Source of the DNA: Citrobacter amalonaticus
GTDB lineage: Bacteria; Pseudomonadota; Gammaproteobacteria; Enterobacterales; Enterobacteriaceae
Reading direction: 5' to 3'
DNA length: 64,000 bases
Assembly (NCBI RefSeq): GCF_018252635.1
Contig: NZ_JAGTXM010000004.1
Location: 248,001-312,000 of the forward strand
Shown one piece after another: positions 29,460 through 39,459 of the stretch. A program made the translations under genes and the position numbers. The notes beneath the pieces were generated by a model. It ran no database searches. It was not told the DNA's origin and saw only the letters and a program-made list of their open reading frames with translations. How positions within the stretch are numbered: position 1 is the first letter of the stretch; each line of letters opens with the position of its first letter.

Positions 29460-30098
29460 ATGAAAAAGTTAACAGTGGCGGCATTGGCAGTAAGTACTCT
29501 TCTCTCCGGCAGCGTTTATGCGCATGAAGCTGGCGAGTTCTTTATTCGCGCCGGTTCGGCGACGGTAAGACCGACGGAAGGCGCCGACGGCACCTTAGGT
29601 CATTTAGGTGGCTTTAACGTCAGTAACGACACGCAACTGGGTCTGACATTCACTTACATGGCGACCGAAAACATCGGTGTTGAACTGCTGGCGGCAACAC
29701 CATTCCGCCATAAAGTGGGCACGCAGGCGACCGGTGATATCGCCACCGTTCATCACCTGCCGCCAACCCTGATGGCGCAGTGGTATTTCGGTGATTCCAG
29801 CAGCAAGCTGCGGCCGTATGTCGGTGTTGGGGTTAACTACACGACCTTCTTTAATACTGACGTCAATAAGAATGGCAAAGAGACCGGCGTTTCCGATTTG
29901 AGTCTTAAAGATTCCTGGGGGGCAGCAGGTCAGGTTGGGATGGACTATCTGATCAACCGTGACTGGCTGATTAACATGTCAGTCTGGTATATGGATATCG
30001 ATACCACCGCGGACTACAAGCTTGGTGGTGTTAAGCAACATGACGATATCCGCCTCGATCCGTGGGTATTTATGTTCTCTGCCGGTTACCGTTTCTGA
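29460..30098 (+). CDS. ompW: Outer membrane protein OmpW
   Basis: OmpW is an eight-stranded outer-membrane barrel with a narrow hydrophobic channel; it serves as the colicin S4 receptor in E. coli and responds to redox and osmotic stress. The 212-residue precursor has a signal peptide ending VYA before HEAGEF and terminates in SAGYRF, with the C-terminal Phe for BAM recognition. The length equals E. coli OmpW. Confidence 0.97.
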   Translation: MKKLTVAALAVSTLLSGSVYAHEAGEFFIRAGSATVRPTEGADGTLGHLGGFNVSNDTQLGLTFTYMATENIGVELLAATPFRHKVGTQATGDIATVHHLPPTLMAQWYFGDSSSKLRPYVGVGVNYTTFFNTDVNKNGKETGVSDLSLKDSWGAAGQVGMDYLINRDWLINMSVWYMDIDTTADYKLGGVKQHDDIRLDPWVFMFSAGYRF

Positions 30099-30105
30099 TT
30101 GTCCT

Positions 30106-30133
30106 AAAAAAAAGACCCCGTATTTACGGGGTC
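30106..30133 (-). terminator. Terminator after the yciG-yciF-yciE-katN unit
   Basis: The stem GACCCCGT/ACGGGGTC with an ATTT loop is followed on the minus strand by eight T residues (plus-strand A run 30106-30113). Its T run is on the side suited to the minus-strand operon; it may also stall ompW transcripts. Confidence 0.83.
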
Positions 30134-30173
30134 AACAGGGACATGACACACACGGTTTTATCGTTACACCTGC

Positions 30174-31052
30174 TTATGCTTTATCCTTTGGTTCGCCATC
30201 GCCCAGCTCAGCGCCGGTTAAGGGGTCTACGTTCGGATCGGACTGGGTTCGTTTTGCCATGGCTTTGACCATCGCCTGTTGCTCTTTAGTCAGTTTGACG
30301 GTCGCCAGGCCATCTCCTCCATCCACGGCAGGCTGTGGATCGGCAACGTAATCGAAATAGTCATCGCTGTTCCAGCTTCCACGCGGATCGTCGCCTTGCG
30401 ACATGTTGTAATACACATTTGTGTATTGTTCGACCGGAGGCAGTTTGCCCGGCGGGAAGTTATTACGAATGGAGTAGAGCGCTTTTTCAAAGGAGAGCTG
30501 GTGTGCCGCTTCGCGCGTCATCAAAAATGCCAGTGCATCCTTAACACCGGGATCGTCCGTTACGTTGATCAGGCGCTCGTAGATGATTTTAGCGCGGGCT
30601 TCAGCCGCGATATTGGAGCGTAAATCAGCTGTCACTTCGCCAATCGTATCGATATACGCCGCAGTCCAGGGTACGCCGGCGGAGTTAGTCAGGGCCGGAC
30701 CGCCGCCATACAGCAGCGAGGTAATATGGCTGTCATTACCATTTGCCGTTAAAGATCGGTAGAGTTCGGCTTCATTTTCCGTCCCCTCGGCCAAGGCGCC
30801 TTTTGCCCCTTTATTCAGCATCCCGACAAGGGAGCCGATAATTTCAAGGTGGCTGAGTTCTTCGGTCGCAATATCCATCAGCATCTCTTTGCGTCCTGCA
30901 TCATCATCACTCAGGCCCTGAGTGAAGTAACGACATGCCGCAGCCAGTTCGCCCTGTGGGCCACCAAATTGCTCCAGCAAAAGATTCGCTAAACCAGGGT
31001 TAGGCTCGCTGACTCGCACCGTATATTGAAGTTGTTTAACGTGTCGAAACAT
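30174..31052 (-). CDS. katN: Non-haem manganese catalase, KatN-like
   Basis: This 292-residue di-manganese catalase disproportionates hydrogen peroxide. The ferritin-like fold carries metal ligands at E35 (GPQGELAAA), E65 and H68 (TEELSHLE), with a later Glu in IAAEARAKIIYE and His in REAAHQLSFEK. It matches Salmonella KatN closely as I recall it. CAGGAGG precedes the ATG. It is last in the yciG-yciF-yciE cluster, 20 bp after yciE; E. coli K-12 lacks it. RpoS control is known for the Salmonella gene and likely here. Confidence 0.9.
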   Translation of the reverse strand: MFRHVKQLQYTVRVSEPNPGLANLLLEQFGGPQGELAAACRYFTQGLSDDDAGRKEMLMDIATEELSHLEIIGSLVGMLNKGAKGALAEGTENEAELYRSLTANGNDSHITSLLYGGGPALTNSAGVPWTAAYIDTIGEVTADLRSNIAAEARAKIIYERLINVTDDPGVKDALAFLMTREAAHQLSFEKALYSIRNNFPPGKLPPVEQYTNVYYNMSQGDDPRGSWNSDDYFDYVADPQPAVDGGDGLATVKLTKEQQAMVKAMAKRTQSDPNVDPLTGAELGDGEPKDKA

Positions 31053-31072
31053 TATGCCTCCTGATGTATTTG

Positions 31073-31579
31073 TTATTTTTTGGCTTCTACGCCGTCAGTT
31101 TCAGAACGCAGTAAAAATTGTTCTGTTGTTTGCGGAATATGCTTAATAAGCCAGTCAGCCATTTGTTTCTCTTCATTGAGAATAGATTCAATGGCCGGGA
31201 TTGAGGCGGTATCGCCTGCTTTTTGCGCCGCAGCAAGCAGGGAGGTATAGCAGGCAATTTCGAATTGTTCAAAAACATAACCACTAATTGAACCTTTTAC
31301 GATTTCATCAGATGGAAAAATACCACCAATGGATTGACCCAGCGCGGCCATTTTACTCATAGAGTCTTTAATTACAGAACGTGAGATATTATTGCGGTCG
31401 AGAATCTCTTCCAGAATCGTAATTTGATGTTTGGTTTCGCTAATATGCTGCTCAATTCTTGAGCGAAGATCAGGATAGTTATCGATACGACCCGCCATGG
31501 ATTCCAGCATTGATTCGGCTTGTTTTTCCATAGCATGGGCGTCACGAAGCCAGTCATGATAATGTTCGATAGCATTCAT
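31073..31579 (-). CDS. yciE: Ferritin-like DUF892 family stress protein YciE
   Basis: This 168-residue protein of the DUF892/YciE-YciF family is predicted to be a helical ferritin-like bundle that binds metal. Conserved Glu and His positions typical of the fold are visible (EKQAESMLE, EQFEIACYTSLL, EEKQMADWL). Its exact role is unknown; the family is RpoS-induced. AGAGGA precedes the ATG. It lies between yciF and katN. Confidence 0.92.
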   Translation of the reverse strand: MNAIEHYHDWLRDAHAMEKQAESMLESMAGRIDNYPDLRSRIEQHISETKHQITILEEILDRNNISRSVIKDSMSKMAALGQSIGGIFPSDEIVKGSISGYVFEQFEIACYTSLLAAAQKAGDTASIPAIESILNEEKQMADWLIKHIPQTTEQFLLRSETDGVEAKK

Positions 31580-31643
31580 TTGTAATGTCCTCTGGGAATG
31601 AATTAATTAAAAGTGAAGATTGAATAGCGGAAATAAAAATAAG

Positions 31644-32144
31644 TCAGGGTTTGTTTTGTGCTTTCTGATTAACATTGCCGACGGCTAAATCGGTCAATTT
31701 AATATCGGTTGCTTTCTCTTCTTCCAGGGTTTCGTTCAGCAGTTTCACTGCTTTGCGATAGCCCAGTTGCTCTGCGAGAGTGGCAAGGGTGCCGTAGCTG
31801 GCAATCTCGTAGTGTTCAACTTTCTGTGCGGCGGCAATAAGCGCAGCATCCCGCACTTCGTTTTTCTCGGTGCTCTCAATGACTTCATTCGCCTCTTCGA
31901 TCAGCCCTTCCATAGCCACGCACTTCATGCGTTTTACTTTAATACCCGCTTCGGATTCAACGATCTGATCAATACGGTCAATTTGCCCCTGCGTCTCTTC
32001 AAGATGGGACTGAAATGCCTGGCTTAATTTTTCACTGGAGGCGGCTCTGGCTAATTTAGATAGCGCCCGAGTTAATTGTTTTTCTGCGCTGTAGGTGTCT
32101 GAAAGCAGGTGGATAAAAACATCTTCAACAGTTTTAATATTCAT
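31644..32144 (-). CDS. yciF: Ferritin-like DUF892 family stress protein YciF
   Basis: This is a paralogue of yciE, 166 residues, with a structurally characterised four-helix bundle homologue in E. coli. Metal-ligand-like residues lie in SAEKQLTR, HLEETQGQIDRI, VEHYEIASYG and LEEEKATD. The ATG at 32144 (MNIKTVEDVFIHLL) with a strong GAGGAG site is preferred over the in-frame upstream ATG, and gives E. coli's length. Confidence 0.94.
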   Translation of the reverse strand: MNIKTVEDVFIHLLSDTYSAEKQLTRALSKLARAASSEKLSQAFQSHLEETQGQIDRIDQIVESEAGIKVKRMKCVAMEGLIEEANEVIESTEKNEVRDAALIAAAQKVEHYEIASYGTLATLAEQLGYRKAVKLLNETLEEEKATDIKLTDLAVGNVNQKAQNKP

Positions 32145-32228
32145 CTCTATTCTCCTCGGGATGATACTGCGAGTCAAAAGACTCGCAGCGTTAACGATAA
32201 ATCTTAAAAATCATTAATAAGAAGGTCA

Positions 32229-32411
32229 TTACGATTTATCGGACTTATTTCCGCCGCGACTGTTTTGGCCGCCTTTTTTACCTGCTTCAGAAGCACGTTG
32301 CGGATCGTTTTTAAAATTACCACCGCTATGCTGACCACCTTTACGGCCTGCTTCTGATGCTTTCTCACGATTCTCGGCGAAATTTCCAGAACCACCACGA
32401 TGTTCGGCCAT
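32229..32411 (-). CDS. yciG: KGG-repeat stress-induced protein YciG
   Basis: This 60-residue, hydrophilic, Gly/Lys-rich protein has repeated KGG motifs (EAGRKGGQHSGG, EAGKKGGQNSRGG), like plant and bacterial stress-induced conidiation-type proteins. In E. coli it is RpoS-dependent and affects motility and stress tolerance. A strong ribosome site (CAGGAG) precedes the ATG. It is first in the yciG-yciF-yciE-katN cluster. Confidence 0.94.
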   Translation of the reverse strand: MAEHRGGSGNFAENREKASEAGRKGGQHSGGNFKNDPQRASEAGKKGGQNSRGGNKSDKS

Positions 32412-32636
32412 GTTATTTCTCCTGTTTCGTTAGTAAACATAAGTGTTAATTTGTGACCGGTGTCGGTACCTTTCTAAAATTAGTTGCTATCACGAGATAG
32501 TCAAATTTTTACGGATTTGTCATGCGGGGAGGAATATAATGTGTTGCAGCCATCAAAAATAATAATACTGTTCTTTAAAAATGAGCGAGTTAACGCTTTA
32601 TAGTTCACTTTTCTATTAATAACATAGGGTATCATA
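32412..32636. other. Intergenic region upstream of yciG
   Basis: This AT-rich stretch must carry the yciG promoter on the minus strand. I see no repeat or RNA gene. A 59-codon candidate ORF begins at its right edge. Confidence 0.5.
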
Positions 32637-32816
32637 ATGTGTGGTTATATTAATAACGTTAATGATATTGACGTAAATTTACGTTTATATGGGTGGGTTG
32701 ACATTGTCAATAATCATGAGAATGTCCCTTTAAGAATATTCCTGGTCGCAGATCTGAAAGATCGTTCTGAGGACGAAAGCAGCAAAAACCGCTCATTTAA
32801 CCTGATGACAGGTTAA
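32637..32816 (+). CDS. Candidate 59-residue ORF of unknown function
   Basis: The ORF starts MCGYINNVNDIDVNLRLYGW and ends NRSFNLMTG. Its base composition is AT-rich in the first half and it is not a protein I recognise. Only a weak AGGGT lies about 10 bp before the ATG. The stop codon lies within a perfect inverted repeat. It lies on the same strand as the GGDEF gene 175 bp downstream. It could be a real small gene, a decayed gene, or chance. Confidence 0.35.
   Translation: MCGYINNVNDIDVNLRLYGWVDIVNNHENVPLRIFLVADLKDRSEDESSKNRSFNLMTG
32797..32816. repeat. Perfect inverted repeat upstream of the GGDEF gene
   Basis: TTAACCTG and CAGGTTAA flank a 4-nt spacer (ATGA). There is no following T run, so it looks more like an operator or RNA hairpin than a terminator. 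It overlaps the end of the 59-codon ORF. Confidence 0.6.
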
Positions 32817-32991
32817 CGCTGAGTGACTGGCAACACGTAAAACGGTGCAGGTAGACTAAAATTGTTTGTGGTGGGCCGTTCTACCCATTAGTCGTCAGGC
32901 AGAAGGGCGAGATTCTCCCCTATGACCTGTACTGTACAGGTAAAATCGAATACCGTAGTGATAACAGCGTGTTGATGCTCAGGGTGCCTTG

Positions 32992-34455
32992 GTGAAAATT
33001 GTGCAGGACAGTTTAAGAAACAGACAGGCACTTATGATCTCAGCGCTAATCACGCTGCTTTTTACGTCGCTTTTCCTGTTTATTATTTATGAACAGCGAC
33101 TGGCGGCGGTCAATGAAGGGATGAACCGCCTGCAAACGCGGATGCTTGATATCTTTAATGATAATGAAATGATCGCGGATGCCACCGGTGTGCGTTTTAG
33201 ACAGATTAAAACCGCCAGACAGTGTGGTGAAATGAAGCAATTTATCCCCCGTGGAGAGGCCTGGGGAATTAACGCCGACAGCAAACGTATTCATTCGGCA
33301 TCAGGGGCGATGGTGGCTCGCCAACCGAGGCTTGATGCCCTGTGCATGTTTGCGGCCGCAGAATTTATTCGCAGCAGGGTGAATGCGCTCAATCCAGGGA
33401 ATTTCGATGCTCATCGCTATATTATTGCCGATGATGCGAGCTATTTTTACTGGTTTACCCCCGCTGATGCCAAAGCGTTTGATTATCGTACGTCTGAAAT
33501 GGCGAGAAATATTTCCAGTTTCTTTCTCCCTCCCGTCGATTTTTATACCCGTCTGCTTGAAAAGAGCGTCAAAACGAAAGCCCTAAGCTCCACGGATTTT
33601 TATGACGATAAAATCACTGATGATAAAGCCTTCAGTGTTGTGAGCTATATTTATGACCTTTCTGGCAATGAGATTTCCGACCATATTGTGGGCTACCTGG
33701 TTTACGATCATGCGAAGCCAGAACTTCAGGAGGCATTACGCGACGCCTTTGATGGACAGGTGCCGCACGGGCTAAACGTTTCGCTGGTTAATACCCTGAA
33801 TCAGCAGTCGCTTTGCCTGTCGGGGGAGTGTAAGGAACGCCCGGAAATCGCCTTCAAGGTGCTCTCCGAGAAGTATGTCATTCACTACGCTATCTCGCTC
33901 AGTGGTTTTGCAATGCATGATACTCAGGCGGGGCTGCTGATTTTGATGGCGCCGTTCTTCTTTGTGCTGATCATGATGGGGCTAAAGTCCTGGCTGAATG
34001 AGAGCGATCTAAAAATCTACATTGACTCGCTGACGGGGTGCTTCAACCGTAAAATTCTCGACATTATCAAACGACGGGATCTCTCGAAAAGCGCGGTGGT
34101 GCTGGTTGATTGCAATAAATTCAAGGCAATTAACGATACCTGGGGGCACGTTGCGGGCGACCGGGCGTTACAGATCATTGCCAACCGGATGTTGTCTAAC
34201 ACCCGCACCAGTGACGATCTGGTGATTCGCACGGGTGGAGATGAATTTGTGATAGTCCTGTATCACGCGAGAACGGCCGATGCGGTTGCTATCGCGGAGC
34301 GTATTGCCAGCCAAATCAATGCGTATCAGTTTATCGTGCAGGATACACTTGTGCCGCTCTCCATCTCCTGGGGCGTTGCCGAAGTGACCGAAGGAATTGA
34401 TGATGCCATTCAGTATGCGGATGGCGAGATGTACAAAATGAAGCAGGCCAGGTAA
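32992..34455 (+). CDS. Membrane-anchored GGDEF diguanylate cyclase
   Basis: This is a probable c-di-GMP synthase of 487 residues with a periplasmic sensor. A transmembrane segment at about 12-32 and a second at about 306-326 bracket a periplasmic region of roughly 270 residues. The cytoplasmic GGDEF domain follows (SLTGCFNR, GGDEF at 415-419). A canonical RxxD inhibitory site in register five residues before GGDEF is not seen (the sequence is TRTSDDLVIRT). The architecture resembles E. coli DgcJ (YeaJ). The GTG at 32992 with AGGG seven bases upstream is preferred over a TTG one codon earlier. It is inserted between yciG and trpA. Confidence 0.87.
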   Translation: MKIVQDSLRNRQALMISALITLLFTSLFLFIIYEQRLAAVNEGMNRLQTRMLDIFNDNEMIADATGVRFRQIKTARQCGEMKQFIPRGEAWGINADSKRIHSASGAMVARQPRLDALCMFAAAEFIRSRVNALNPGNFDAHRYIIADDASYFYWFTPADAKAFDYRTSEMARNISSFFLPPVDFYTRLLEKSVKTKALSSTDFYDDKITDDKAFSVVSYIYDLSGNEISDHIVGYLVYDHAKPELQEALRDAFDGQVPHGLNVSLVNTLNQQSLCLSGECKERPEIAFKVLSEKYVIHYAISLSGFAMHDTQAGLLILMAPFFFVLIMMGLKSWLNESDLKIYIDSLTGCFNRKILDIIKRRDLSKSAVVLVDCNKFKAINDTWGHVAGDRALQIIANRMLSNTRTSDDLVIRTGGDEFVIVLYHARTADAVAIAERIASQINAYQFIVQDTLVPLSISWGVAEVTEGIDDAIQYADGEMYKMKQAR

Positions 34456-34491
34456 TAAGACCGCCAGCGGGAGTCTGGCGGTCCAGCTGTC

Positions 34492-35298
34492 TTACCGGCG
34501 GGTCGCGGCCTTGAGTCCGCTAACGAAAGCCTTCAACTCTGTGAGCATCTGCTCGGGGTGCCCAACATTCTTTTCAATGATTTTGACGATTGCGGAACCG
34601 GAGATTGCACCGGCAGCGCCTGCCTCAATGGCGGCCGAAACCTGGTCCGGCGCCGAAATACCAAAGCCCTGCAAAGAAGGCGCGGCGTTGTACTCTTTCA
34701 GTTTTTCCACCAGATGATGCAATGGCAGCGCGGCGCGGTTTTCTACGCCTGTCACGCCCGCGCGCGACAACAGATAGGTATAACCCCGGCCATAAGAGGC
34801 AATCTGGCGCAGCAGATCATCATCGGCATTTGGCGGACAAATAAAGATCGGTGCAATGTTGTGGCGTAGTGCGGCCTGGCGAAATGGCGCAGATTCTTCT
34901 ACCGGCACGTCGGCAACCAGCACGGAGTCGACGCCGACCTTTTCACACTGTGCGTAAAACGCGTCAATACCTTTGCTGAACACCAGATTCGCGTACATCA
35001 ACAGACCAACAGGAATGGTTGGGTGCTTTTCACGGATGGCGGCCAGCATCTCAAAGCAACGGGTCGGCGTGACGCCAGCGGCAAACGCACGCAGCGTGGC
35101 GCTCTGAATGGTCGGACCATCCGCGAGCGGATCGGAGAAGGGGATGCCTAACTCCAGCGCATCCGCACCCGCTTCAATCAAAGCATCGATGATTTTCAGC
35201 GACTGCTCTACGCCCGGGTCGCCGAGTGTGACGAAGGGGACAAAGGCACCTTCCTTGCGATCGTTCAGTTGTGCAAACAGGCTTTCATAGCGTTCCAT
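34492..35298 (-). CDS. trpA: Tryptophan synthase alpha chain
   Basis: TrpA cleaves indole-3-glycerol phosphate to indole and glyceraldehyde-3-phosphate, channelling indole to TrpB. The 268-residue TIM barrel has the catalytic Glu in [15 protein letters not shown] and the Asp in VADVPVEES. It is the last trp gene, and its ATG overlaps the trpB stop by one base (TGATG), indicating translational coupling. Confidence 0.98.
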   Translation of the reverse strand: MERYESLFAQLNDRKEGAFVPFVTLGDPGVEQSLKIIDALIEAGADALELGIPFSDPLADGPTIQSATLRAFAAGVTPTRCFEMLAAIREKHPTIPVGLLMYANLVFSKGIDAFYAQCEKVGVDSVLVADVPVEESAPFRQAALRHNIAPIFICPPNADDDLLRQIASYGRGYTYLLSRAGVTGVENRAALPLHHLVEKLKEYNAAPSLQGFGISAPDQVSAAIEAGAAGAISGSAIVKIIEKNVGHPEQMLTELKAFVSGLKAATRR

Positions 35299-36491
35299 CA
35301 GATTTCCCCTCGCGCTTTCAGAATATCGTGTACCGTGAAGATGTCTTTGTCACCGCGACCGGAAAGGTTAACCACCAGCAGTTGCTCTTTTTCCGGATCT
35401 TCACGCATCATTTTCAGCGCGTGGGCCAGGGCGTGTGACGACTCGAGCGCCGGAATAATGCCTTCGTGCAGACAGAGCGTTTTAAAGGCGTCCAGCGCTT
35501 CATCATCGGTAATCGACACGTAATCGGCGCGACCGATGCTGTTCAGATACGCATGCTGGGGCCCGACTGACGGGAAGTCGAGACCCGCAGAGATGGAGTA
35601 GGACTCCTCGATCTGCCCCTCTTCGGTCTGCATCATTGGCGCTTTCATGCCGAAATAGATCCCGACGCGACCGTGCTTCAGCGGCGCGCCGTGTTCACCG
35701 GTTTCAATCCCGTGGCCACCCGGTTCTACACCAATTAGCCCAACGTCTGGCTCATTAATAAAATCGGCAAACATCCCGATGGCGTTGGAACCGCCGCCAA
35801 CGCAGGCGATCACCGCATCCGGCAGGCGACCCTCTTTTTCGAGGATCTGCGCTTTGGTTTCTTCGCCAATCATGCGCTGAAATTCACGTACAATGGTCGG
35901 GAACGGGTGCGGGCCTGCTGCGGTGCCGAGCATGTAGTGCGCGGTTTCGTAGCTACCAGACCAGTCACGCAACGCCTCGTTACAGGCATCTTTCAGCGTG
36001 GCAGAGCCACTGTGTACCGGGATCACTTCGGCACCCATCAGGCGCATACGGAAGACGTTCGGCGACTGGCGTTCAACATCCTTCGCCCCCATGTAGATAC
36101 GGCATTTCAGGCCGAGCAGGGCACTGGCGAGTGCCGAAGCCACCCCGTGCTGGCCGGCGCCAGTTTCCGCGATAATCTCGGTTTTGCCCATCCGTTTTGC
36201 CAGCAGCGCCTGACCTAGCACCTGGTTGGTCTTATGCGCGCCACCGTGCAGCAGATCTTCACGCTTCAGGTACAGCGTGGTATTGGTCCCGGCGGTAATG
36301 TTCTGACATTTAGTCAGCGCGGTGGGACGCCCCGCGTAGTTCTTCAGCAGGTCGGTGAACTGGGCCTGAAACTCGGGATCTTTTTGCGCACTGACAAACG
36401 CGTCTTCCAGTTGACGCAGAGCGGGCATCAGAATCTGCGGCACATACATGCCACCGAATTCACCAAAATAGGGATTGAGTAATGTTGTCAT
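35298..36491 (-). CDS. trpB: Tryptophan synthase beta chain
   Basis: This PLP enzyme joins indole and serine to make tryptophan. The 397-residue product has the PLP lysine in [14 protein letters not shown] and the phosphate-binding loop GGGSNAIG. The frame is open 19 codons upstream, but the ATG at 36491 ([14 protein letters not shown]) with an AAGGAC site is the conserved start. Its stop overlaps trpA. Confidence 0.98.
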   Translation of the reverse strand: MTTLLNPYFGEFGGMYVPQILMPALRQLEDAFVSAQKDPEFQAQFTDLLKNYAGRPTALTKCQNITAGTNTTLYLKREDLLHGGAHKTNQVLGQALLAKRMGKTEIIAETGAGQHGVASALASALLGLKCRIYMGAKDVERQSPNVFRMRLMGAEVIPVHSGSATLKDACNEALRDWSGSYETAHYMLGTAAGPHPFPTIVREFQRMIGEETKAQILEKEGRLPDAVIACVGGGSNAIGMFADFINEPDVGLIGVEPGGHGIETGEHGAPLKHGRVGIYFGMKAPMMQTEEGQIEESYSISAGLDFPSVGPQHAYLNSIGRADYVSITDDEALDAFKTLCLHEGIIPALESSHALAHALKMMREDPEKEQLLVVNLSGRGDKDIFTVHDILKARGEI

Positions 36492-36501
36492 GTCCTTTTC
36501 C

Positions 36502-37863
36502 TTAATATGCGCGCAGTGTCTGAAATACCGAGGCCAGAAGGCGTGCATCTTTGATGCCCGGCTGTGACTCTACACCAGAATTAAAATCGAGACCGGCACA
36601 GCCGGTTTTAGCCGCATCGACGCAGTTATCCGCACCAAGACCACCCGCCAGCAACACGTTATCCAGCGACTGTCCTTGCAGTAACGACCAGTCGAAACGC
36701 TGACCGCTGCCGCCCTGGCCGTTATCCAGCACGTATTTGTCGACATGCTGATAATCGCGGGCCGGGAGGGTGTCACCGACGCTCAGCGCTTTCCAAATCT
36801 GTACGTTTTCAGGCAGCGAGGCGCGCAGCGCATCAACATACGTCTGGTCTTCGCGGCCATGGAGCTGTACGGCTTTCAACGAAAGCTGTGTCGCTTTTTC
36901 ACAGACGTCGGCGATGTCGTGATTACGGAATACGCCAACATACTGTAGTGGAGCGGCGGACTGTACATCGCGGGCCTGTTCAATGCTGACAAAACGGGGT
37001 GAAGAAGGGACAAAAATGAGTCCACCATAGATCGCGCCAGACTCGCAGGCGGCTTTGGCATCTTCCGGACGCGTCAGGCCACAGACTTTATTTTCGCCAA
37101 GCAGAACACGACGTACGGCGGCGTTAAGATCGTCATGCGCCATAAGTGCCGAACCAATCAGGAAACCATTGGCAAAATGGCTCAGTTCACGGACCTGGGC
37201 GTAGGTGTTGATCCCCGATTCGCTAATCACCGTTACCCCCTGACCCAGTTTTGGTGCCAGTTGACGCGTACGATTTAAGTCAATCGACAGGTCGCGCAGG
37301 TCGCGGTTGTTAATCCCGACCACTTTCGCGCCGAGCGCTATGGCGCGCTCCAGTTCGGCTTCATTACTGACTTCCGTCAGCACGCCCATGTTCAGACTGT
37401 GCGCCACGGCAGAAAGCTGGCGATACTGCTCGTCGTCGAGTACCGAAAGCATCAGCAGGCAGGCGTCGGCCTGATAATGGCGCGCAAGGTAAATCTGGTA
37501 AGGGTCGATAATAAAGTCCTTACACAAGATCGGCTGCGGCGCATTGCGGCTCACGATTGGCAGGAAATCAAAGCTGCCCTGGAAATATTTCTCATCGGTC
37601 AGAACGGAAATGGCGGAAGCGTAATGCTTATACACGCCGGCAATCCGCGCCGGATCGAAATCATCGCGGATCACGCCTTTAGACGGGGAGGCTTTCTTAC
37701 ACTCCAGAATAAAGGCCGTACGTGCGCCCTGTAGAGCGTCGTAAAAGTGACGCGTGCTGGGCTGAACATCGTTCTGAAAACTGGCCAACGGCTGTTGCTG
37801 TTTGCGGGCTTCCACCCAAATCGCCTTGTCTGCGACGATTTTCGCTAAAACGGTTTGCATCAT
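36502..37863 (-). CDS. trpC: Bifunctional indole-3-glycerol phosphate synthase/phosphoribosylanthranilate isomerase
   Basis: This is the fused TrpC-TrpF protein of enterics, 453 residues. The N-terminal synthase half (about 1-255) has [15 protein letters not shown] and ISESGI. The C-terminal isomerase half starts at [10 protein letters not shown] and contains QLHGRED and the end LDFNSGVE. Two steps of the pathway are thus in one chain. It lies directly between trpD and trpB. Confidence 0.98.
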   Translation of the reverse strand: MMQTVLAKIVADKAIWVEARKQQQPLASFQNDVQPSTRHFYDALQGARTAFILECKKASPSKGVIRDDFDPARIAGVYKHYASAISVLTDEKYFQGSFDFLPIVSRNAPQPILCKDFIIDPYQIYLARHYQADACLLMLSVLDDEQYRQLSAVAHSLNMGVLTEVSNEAELERAIALGAKVVGINNRDLRDLSIDLNRTRQLAPKLGQGVTVISESGINTYAQVRELSHFANGFLIGSALMAHDDLNAAVRRVLLGENKVCGLTRPEDAKAACESGAIYGGLIFVPSSPRFVSIEQARDVQSAAPLQYVGVFRNHDIADVCEKATQLSLKAVQLHGREDQTYVDALRASLPENVQIWKALSVGDTLPARDYQHVDKYVLDNGQGGSGQRFDWSLLQGQSLDNVLLAGGLGADNCVDAAKTGCAGLDFNSGVESQPGIKDARLLASVFQTLRAY

Positions 37864-39459
37864 TTACCCTCTTGCCGCCAGAGCGGTGACTCGGTCATAA
37901 GCGGAACCACTGTGCAATACCTCGAGAACGGTTTGCGCATTAGCCTTGAGATCTTCTTCACCATGCAGTCGCATTAACATTGCGACGTTTGCGGCAACGG
38001 CTGCCTCATGGGCGGCGTCACCTTTACCTTGTAGTAAGCGTGTCAGAATGTCACGATTTTCTTCCGGCGTACCGCCTGCCAGCTGTTCCTGGTGGTAGGG
38101 GGTCAGGCCAAAGTCGTCCGCCGTCAGCTGATAGCTTTTGATCTCGCCGTTATGCAGTTCCGCCACAATGGTCGGCGCATGCAGGGAGACTTCATCCATT
38201 CCGCCGCTGTGTACGACCGCAGCGCGCTGGTAACCCAGTACTCGCAAGGTTTCGGCAATCGGCAGAACCAGCTCAGGGCTGTAGACGCCAATCAGCGCCA
38301 GCGGCGGATGCGCCGGGTTAATCAGCGGCCCCAGCACATTGAACAACGTGCGGGTCTTCAACTGCTGGCGTACCGGCATTGCGTGGCGGAAACCGGTGTG
38401 ATATTTCGGGGCAAACAGGAAACAAACGCCCAGGTCGTCCAGCGCCTGACGCGATCTGTCGGCATTCATGTCGAGGTTAATCCCAAAGGCGGCCAGCAGG
38501 TCCGACGAACCGGATTTACTGGAAACGCTGCGGTTGCCGTGCTTTGCCACCTTCAGGCCGCAGGCCGCCGCGACAAATGCGCTGGCGGTAGAAATATTAA
38601 TGCTGTTACTGCCGTCGCCGCCGGTACCGACAATATCGGCGAACAGATAGTCAGGGCGCGGGAACGGTGCGGCGTTTTCCAGTAAGGCGGTTGCCGCACC
38701 CGCAATCTCATTCGGATGCTCGCCGCGAATCTTCATGCTGACCAGCGCAGCCGCCAGCTGTTCCGGTTTCAGCTCGCCGCGTACGACGGCGGAGAACAGC
38801 TGATGGCTTTCCTGCTGGCTCAGGGTCTGTGCCTGATACAGTTTTTCGAGGATCGGCTGCAGCGTATTGGTCGGCTCCAGCTTCTGCTGCGCCCAGGCCA
38901 GCGTCTGTTCGAGCAGACGCGCACCCTGGGTGGTCAGAATGGATTCCGGGTGGAACTGTAAACCACACACGCGATCGGCGTCGTGACGTACTGCCATCAC
39001 CATGCCGTTAAAATGGGCGTTAATGGTCAGGCCTGCGGGAATGTTACTGCCGATCAGCGAGTGATAGCGGGCAACCGGCAACGGATTTGTCAGACCGGCA
39101 AACATTGCCTGTCCGTCGTGTTCAATGCTGGACGCCTTGCCGTGCAGGATCTCGCCGGCCTGGCCAACATAGCCGCCGTAAGCTTCGACAATCGCCTGGT
39201 GACCCAGACAGATGCCGATAATCGGCAGTTTGCCGCGCAGACGGGTCAGCAGTTCTGGCATACAGCCTGCTTCGCTGGGGACGCCTGGGCCAGGAGACAG
39301 CACCAGCACCGGGTTCTTCATGGTAGCCAGACGTTCAATCAGGGTCTGAGCCGGAATATGGTTACGGTAAATCACCACGTTATGACCGTTGGTACGCAGC
39401 TGATCTGCCAGGTTATAGGTAAATGAGTCGATGTTGTCGAGCAGCAGAATGTCAGCCAT
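37864..39459 (-). CDS. trpD: Bifunctional anthranilate synthase glutaminase/anthranilate phosphoribosyltransferase
   Basis: This is the TrpG-TrpD fusion, 531 residues. The N-terminal glutamine amidotransferase (about 1-195) has the catalytic Cys in GICLGHQA and the His-Glu pair in FHPESILT. The C-terminal phosphoribosyltransferase has [14 protein letters not shown] and KHGNRSVSS. It works with TrpE. Its ATG overlaps the trpE stop (TGATG), a known coupling that balances the two subunits. Confidence 0.98.
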   Translation of the reverse strand: MADILLLDNIDSFTYNLADQLRTNGHNVVIYRNHIPAQTLIERLATMKNPVLVLSPGPGVPSEAGCMPELLTRLRGKLPIIGICLGHQAIVEAYGGYVGQAGEILHGKASSIEHDGQAMFAGLTNPLPVARYHSLIGSNIPAGLTINAHFNGMVMAVRHDADRVCGLQFHPESILTTQGARLLEQTLAWAQQKLEPTNTLQPILEKLYQAQTLSQQESHQLFSAVVRGELKPEQLAAALVSMKIRGEHPNEIAGAATALLENAAPFPRPDYLFADIVGTGGDGSNSINISTASAFVAAACGLKVAKHGNRSVSSKSGSSDLLAAFGINLDMNADRSRQALDDLGVCFLFAPKYHTGFRHAMPVRQQLKTRTLFNVLGPLINPAHPPLALIGVYSPELVLPIAETLRVLGYQRAAVVHSGGMDEVSLHAPTIVAELHNGEIKSYQLTADDFGLTPYHQEQLAGGTPEENRDILTRLLQGKGDAAHEAAVAANVAMLMRLHGEEDLKANAQTVLEVLHSGSAYDRVTALAARG

